Assembly: GCF_048544455.1 (NCBI RefSeq)
Contig: NC_133532.1
Location: 19,222,948 to 19,286,947, forward strand
DNA from: Silene latifolia
Taxonomy: Eukaryota > Streptophyta > Magnoliopsida > Caryophyllales > Caryophyllaceae
DNA length: 64,000 bases
Direction: 5' to 3'
Shown here: positions 61,380 through 64,000 of the stretch, one piece after another
How the letters are laid out: each line of letters opens with the position of its first letter
Numbering within the stretch: the first letter of the stretch is position 1
The notes under the pieces: generated by a model
What the model was told of the DNA's origin: nothing
Database searches by the model: none
What the model saw: the letters and a program-made list of their open reading frames with translations, nothing else
Made by a program: the position numbers and the translations under genes

Positions 61380-63300
61380 CACAATCCAAACTATCTAAGC
61401 CCCGTCAACTTCATACTCCATCTCCTCTACTGCCCAGATTACCGGCGCCGTCATCTGCTTGCATGCAACTTGGTTATGTCATTTCCTCCTTGCATCGTCT
61501 TGCGATCCATCGGGTTAAAGTTGGTACATCTCTTTTTCGTTCATTTTAATATATTCGAATTATTTTCTTACGAATCTTGACCATATTAAATGGTTTGGAT
61601 TTCAACTACTTATTTGATTTTCAGTGTATAAGTTGTATATAAGATGAATTGGGGTTGTTTAGTATGAGATTAGGGTTTGTACAAATTTGGGTATTTTTAT
61701 TAGGTTAAACTTTTGCATTAATTTGTGGTCTTCCTATGAATAACCACTGTAAATGATTATGTTGGGATGGTTGAATTGATGGGAAACTTTTGCTATTTGT
61801 GTTTGGAGGAGAAGAAGACGACTTTTCTAAAATTCTTTGTAATATATATTGGAGATTAATTTATCTTTCAGGTTGTATAAAGTCTACATTAAGGAGTTAC
61901 ATGATTGTGAAATTTACCCTTCATCTGTCTTCTGTCACACATGAGTAGCAAATCCAAAACAAGGGGGCTTTTCGATATACAAACATCTCCTTGGCTCACT
62001 TGCTTTTGTAGTCTTATTGGCAAAGCTCATATTTTTTATATACATGTATAATTCACACACACTATATAATTATTCTCTGGAATTTGATACGATGACCTAA
62101 TTTGATTAGCTTCATTGAATTGTAATTATTTCCCTGAAACTTTTATAGACTTGCTTCCACATGCCCATTTGATGACATTACGGAATTGTAGAAGGCTAAT
62201 TTTAATTTCAAAATGTAAGGTAAAGTATATTGTTTAGCGTTATCGTTATCTTGGATTTTATTCGGTGATCACGTTTTTAGTCTGTTCATGATTGCACGAC
62301 TACTAAATTGATTGTGGATGATTATGTTTTCAGTTTCCCTTTTTTTTTGAAGGGATGTAAGGGCCGGGACACAGAAGCAATATTCTGCCTGGATAAGGCA
62401 TTATTGCTGAACTTGGTGTGTCACCCATACATTAGCAGGTATAAGTCTCTTACATTTTAAATGGAAGTTGTGTTTGAAGATATAATTCAACAACCAATTT
62501 ATGTGCCAAGTTATGTGGAGAATAAATGCAGATGTTTGTGGTAGAAAAACAAAGGCAGCAGTAGTTAATTTCATTTTGATTTCTATAGTAACTAATTTAG
62601 TGTAAAACTACTAAAATTAAGACAATTTTTGCGAAATATTTAACATTTGTTTTTTGCATTCAACCTCAGAAGTGCGTAAATTGATCACTCTCATAGTATC
62701 ATGCAAATCTTTACATTAGTAATTCTTAGTGCTTAAGGTTATTCATGTATTCTCGCATCAAATTTTTTTTGCGTTAATTAAAATGTAGCTATACTTGAGT
62801 TTTCTAATAAGCTTGTGTTATAAAATACAACCTGGCAATTGTTCGTGCACTTGCATTCAGAGTTTAGATCTCAGATTTCTACTCTTTTGGCCATTCCTAC
62901 TCAAATAGATCATTTCTATATAGAATATATTGAATCATTTTGTTGGTCCTTATGTGTCTAGAGCAGAAGCAAAATGTAGCAGAATATGCTCAAAGATTGC
63001 TGAACAAGAGGCAATATCATAGTTGAATGCGGTTGAAGTTCTCGAGGTTTTTGTCGATTCCCAACTTATTTTACCTTTTTTTCTCTATACTTGTTTTCAC
63101 CATTCCCACTTACCCATTTCTTTGCGGAAGGCTGCACTTTTATTATAGTGTATTAGCATTTGTGTTTCAACATTATTTAGTTTTACCACATTTGGATGAA
63201 CAGATATAAGAGCAGCCGAGCAGGAGCAGACAACAGCAGATGCTCTAAGGAAGGTCAGGGATGCTGATTTGTCAAATTCAAATTGAAGTCAACAGTAGAA
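61380..63300 (+). other. Interior of the third CACTA, possible captured exons
   Basis: Exon-like stretches with AG and GT borders: near 62365-62440 (RDTEAIFCLDKALLLNLV); near 62957-63022 (RAEAKCSRICSKIAEQEA); near 63209-63287 (RAAEQEQTTADALRKVRDAD, ending in a stop). They could be remnants of a host gene picked up by the transposon or untranslated exons. No family recognised. Confidence 0.3.
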
Positions 63301-63903
63301 TGGCAGTCAAATTGAAGTAATTCTATTGTTGTTAGTGATGTGGCTTTGAAATTTATATCACTAAGATTATATCTGTTATTAAGGTTAATTTTTGTATTAG
63401 ATGGTAGTAGTGATGTAACATCTGTGTAATTGGTTTTTGGTGATTGCTTTAATATAATGCTTACACTTCATAAAAAAAGAAGTGTAATAAACCATGTAAT
63501 TATGATTTATTGGTGCAATGGAATTATTTGCCTTTTAAAATTTGGTCAATTATTAATAGTAAAAATGTACGAAGGTGTTGCATCTGTTTCGAAAATGTTG
63601 CTTTATTCTACATTTAAAATGTTGCGTTTGAGTAAAAAAGTGTTGCCTTTTCAATAACAGAAGTGTTGCAATTGCTTATATAAGTGTTGCTCGAAAAAGT
63701 GTTGCATAATAAAAACGCTTGCAACACTTTGTAAAAGTGTTGCTTTTATTCTTAAAGTGTTGCACTAAATGTTGCATTAAGCTATTGCAACGGAGCTTTA
63801 GGCAGCACATTCAAAAGTGTTGCCTAAAGTATAAGGCAACATTTATAAGACATTTTGCAATATTTTCGTGGTGTTGCAATAGCCTTATTTTGTAGTAGTG
63901 ATA

Positions 63904-64000
63904 TGTTGAGATTGAGTTCATGATGAGTCGTATAATTGGTGTTGTATTACATTTTCCATGTGTGATTATTATTGTGTTGTATTGGAGGTCGTTAGTAGTG
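63904..64000. other. LTR sequence resuming after the CACTA insertion
   Basis: Short end piece continuing from 60324; no gene. Confidence 0.4.

Larger units (their letters stand above)
60325..63900. mobile_element. Third CACTA transposon, 3.6 kb, non-autonomous
   Basis: Ends CACTACTACAAAATGACTC and, inverted, CACTACTACAAAATAAGGC, flanked by a perfect ATA duplication (60322-60324 and 63901-63903). Both ends carry dense GCAACACTTTT / AAGTGTTGC subterminal repeats (60345-60600 and 63565-63870). No transposase is present. The interior has the CCCGA-rich repeat (60903-61350) and, from 61380, ordinary-looking sequence with a few exon-like stretches. Confidence 0.92.
59619..64000 (+). mobile_element. 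LTR (gypsy-type) start, runs past the window, split by a CACTA element
   Basis: Begins TGTAATGCCCGTACC at 59619, the usual start of plant gypsy LTRs of this type. It contains four CACTCGATCGAGTG palindromes (59789-59860). Sequence resumes after the CACTA insertion at 63904. The far end is outside the window, so full element or solo LTR cannot be told. Confidence 0.6.

Noticed and set aside
1-64000. Organellar insertions (NUMT/NUPT), rRNA or snRNA genes
   Set aside because: I looked for familiar plastid, mitochondrial and rRNA words and saw none; a database search would be needed to exclude short pieces.

Overview
The window is nuclear DNA of a flowering plant, almost certainly a dicot. It is AT-rich, has spliced genes with GT/AG introns, and most of it is transposon on transposon. 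Short palindromes of the form CACTCGATCGAGTG and the repeat style suggest Caryophyllales to me, but that is a guess from memory.

Three host genes are visible. (1) 391-9709, minus: a complete seven-exon gene for an N-degron E3 ubiquitin ligase of the PRT1 type (RING, RING, ZZ; 446 residues). Its introns carry a SINE, MITE-like elements and a GC/CA dinucleotide tract. (2) 26258-34273, plus: an F-box gene, now a pseudogene with shifted frames. Its F-box is split by a PIF/Harbinger-like element (TAA duplication), which is itself split by a 5.9-kb MULE (9-bp duplication). (3) 58492-59378, minus: a TPR-protein gene with an in-frame UGA. A retrotransposon LTR cuts its 3' end and another LTR lies just upstream.

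Mobile elements, left to right. 10646-23913: a gypsy-type LTR element with no recognisable coding, holding a 6.9-kb CACTA transposon (12793-19713, TTA duplication) with a decayed TNP2 transposase and a second ORF. 24677-25121: a small TIR element. 27239-33165: the MULE, with an uninterrupted 763-aa transposase, a plant-mobile-domain gene in the same direction, and arrays of palindromic AACACGCCA/TGGCGTGTT motifs at both ends. 34420-39538: a Ty1/copia element. About 39540-43773: part of an Athila-like element with an odd acidic ORF. 43774-46778: a SIRE-like copia remnant. About 46824-57312: the right part of a second CACTA whose spliced gene ends in a Ulp1-type (C48) protease. A young, nearly whole gypsy element (48842-55774, CCATA duplication) sits in one of its exons. 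57313-58491: an LTR piece of the same family as 10646-23913. 59619 to the window end: another LTR, split by a third, non-coding CACTA (60325-63900, ATA duplication).

The best leads are the MULE (transposase, plant mobile domain and mirrored palindrome arrays) and the CACTA with a SUMO-protease-like domain. Both look like variants of known themes. I see no clear evidence of a wholly new system.
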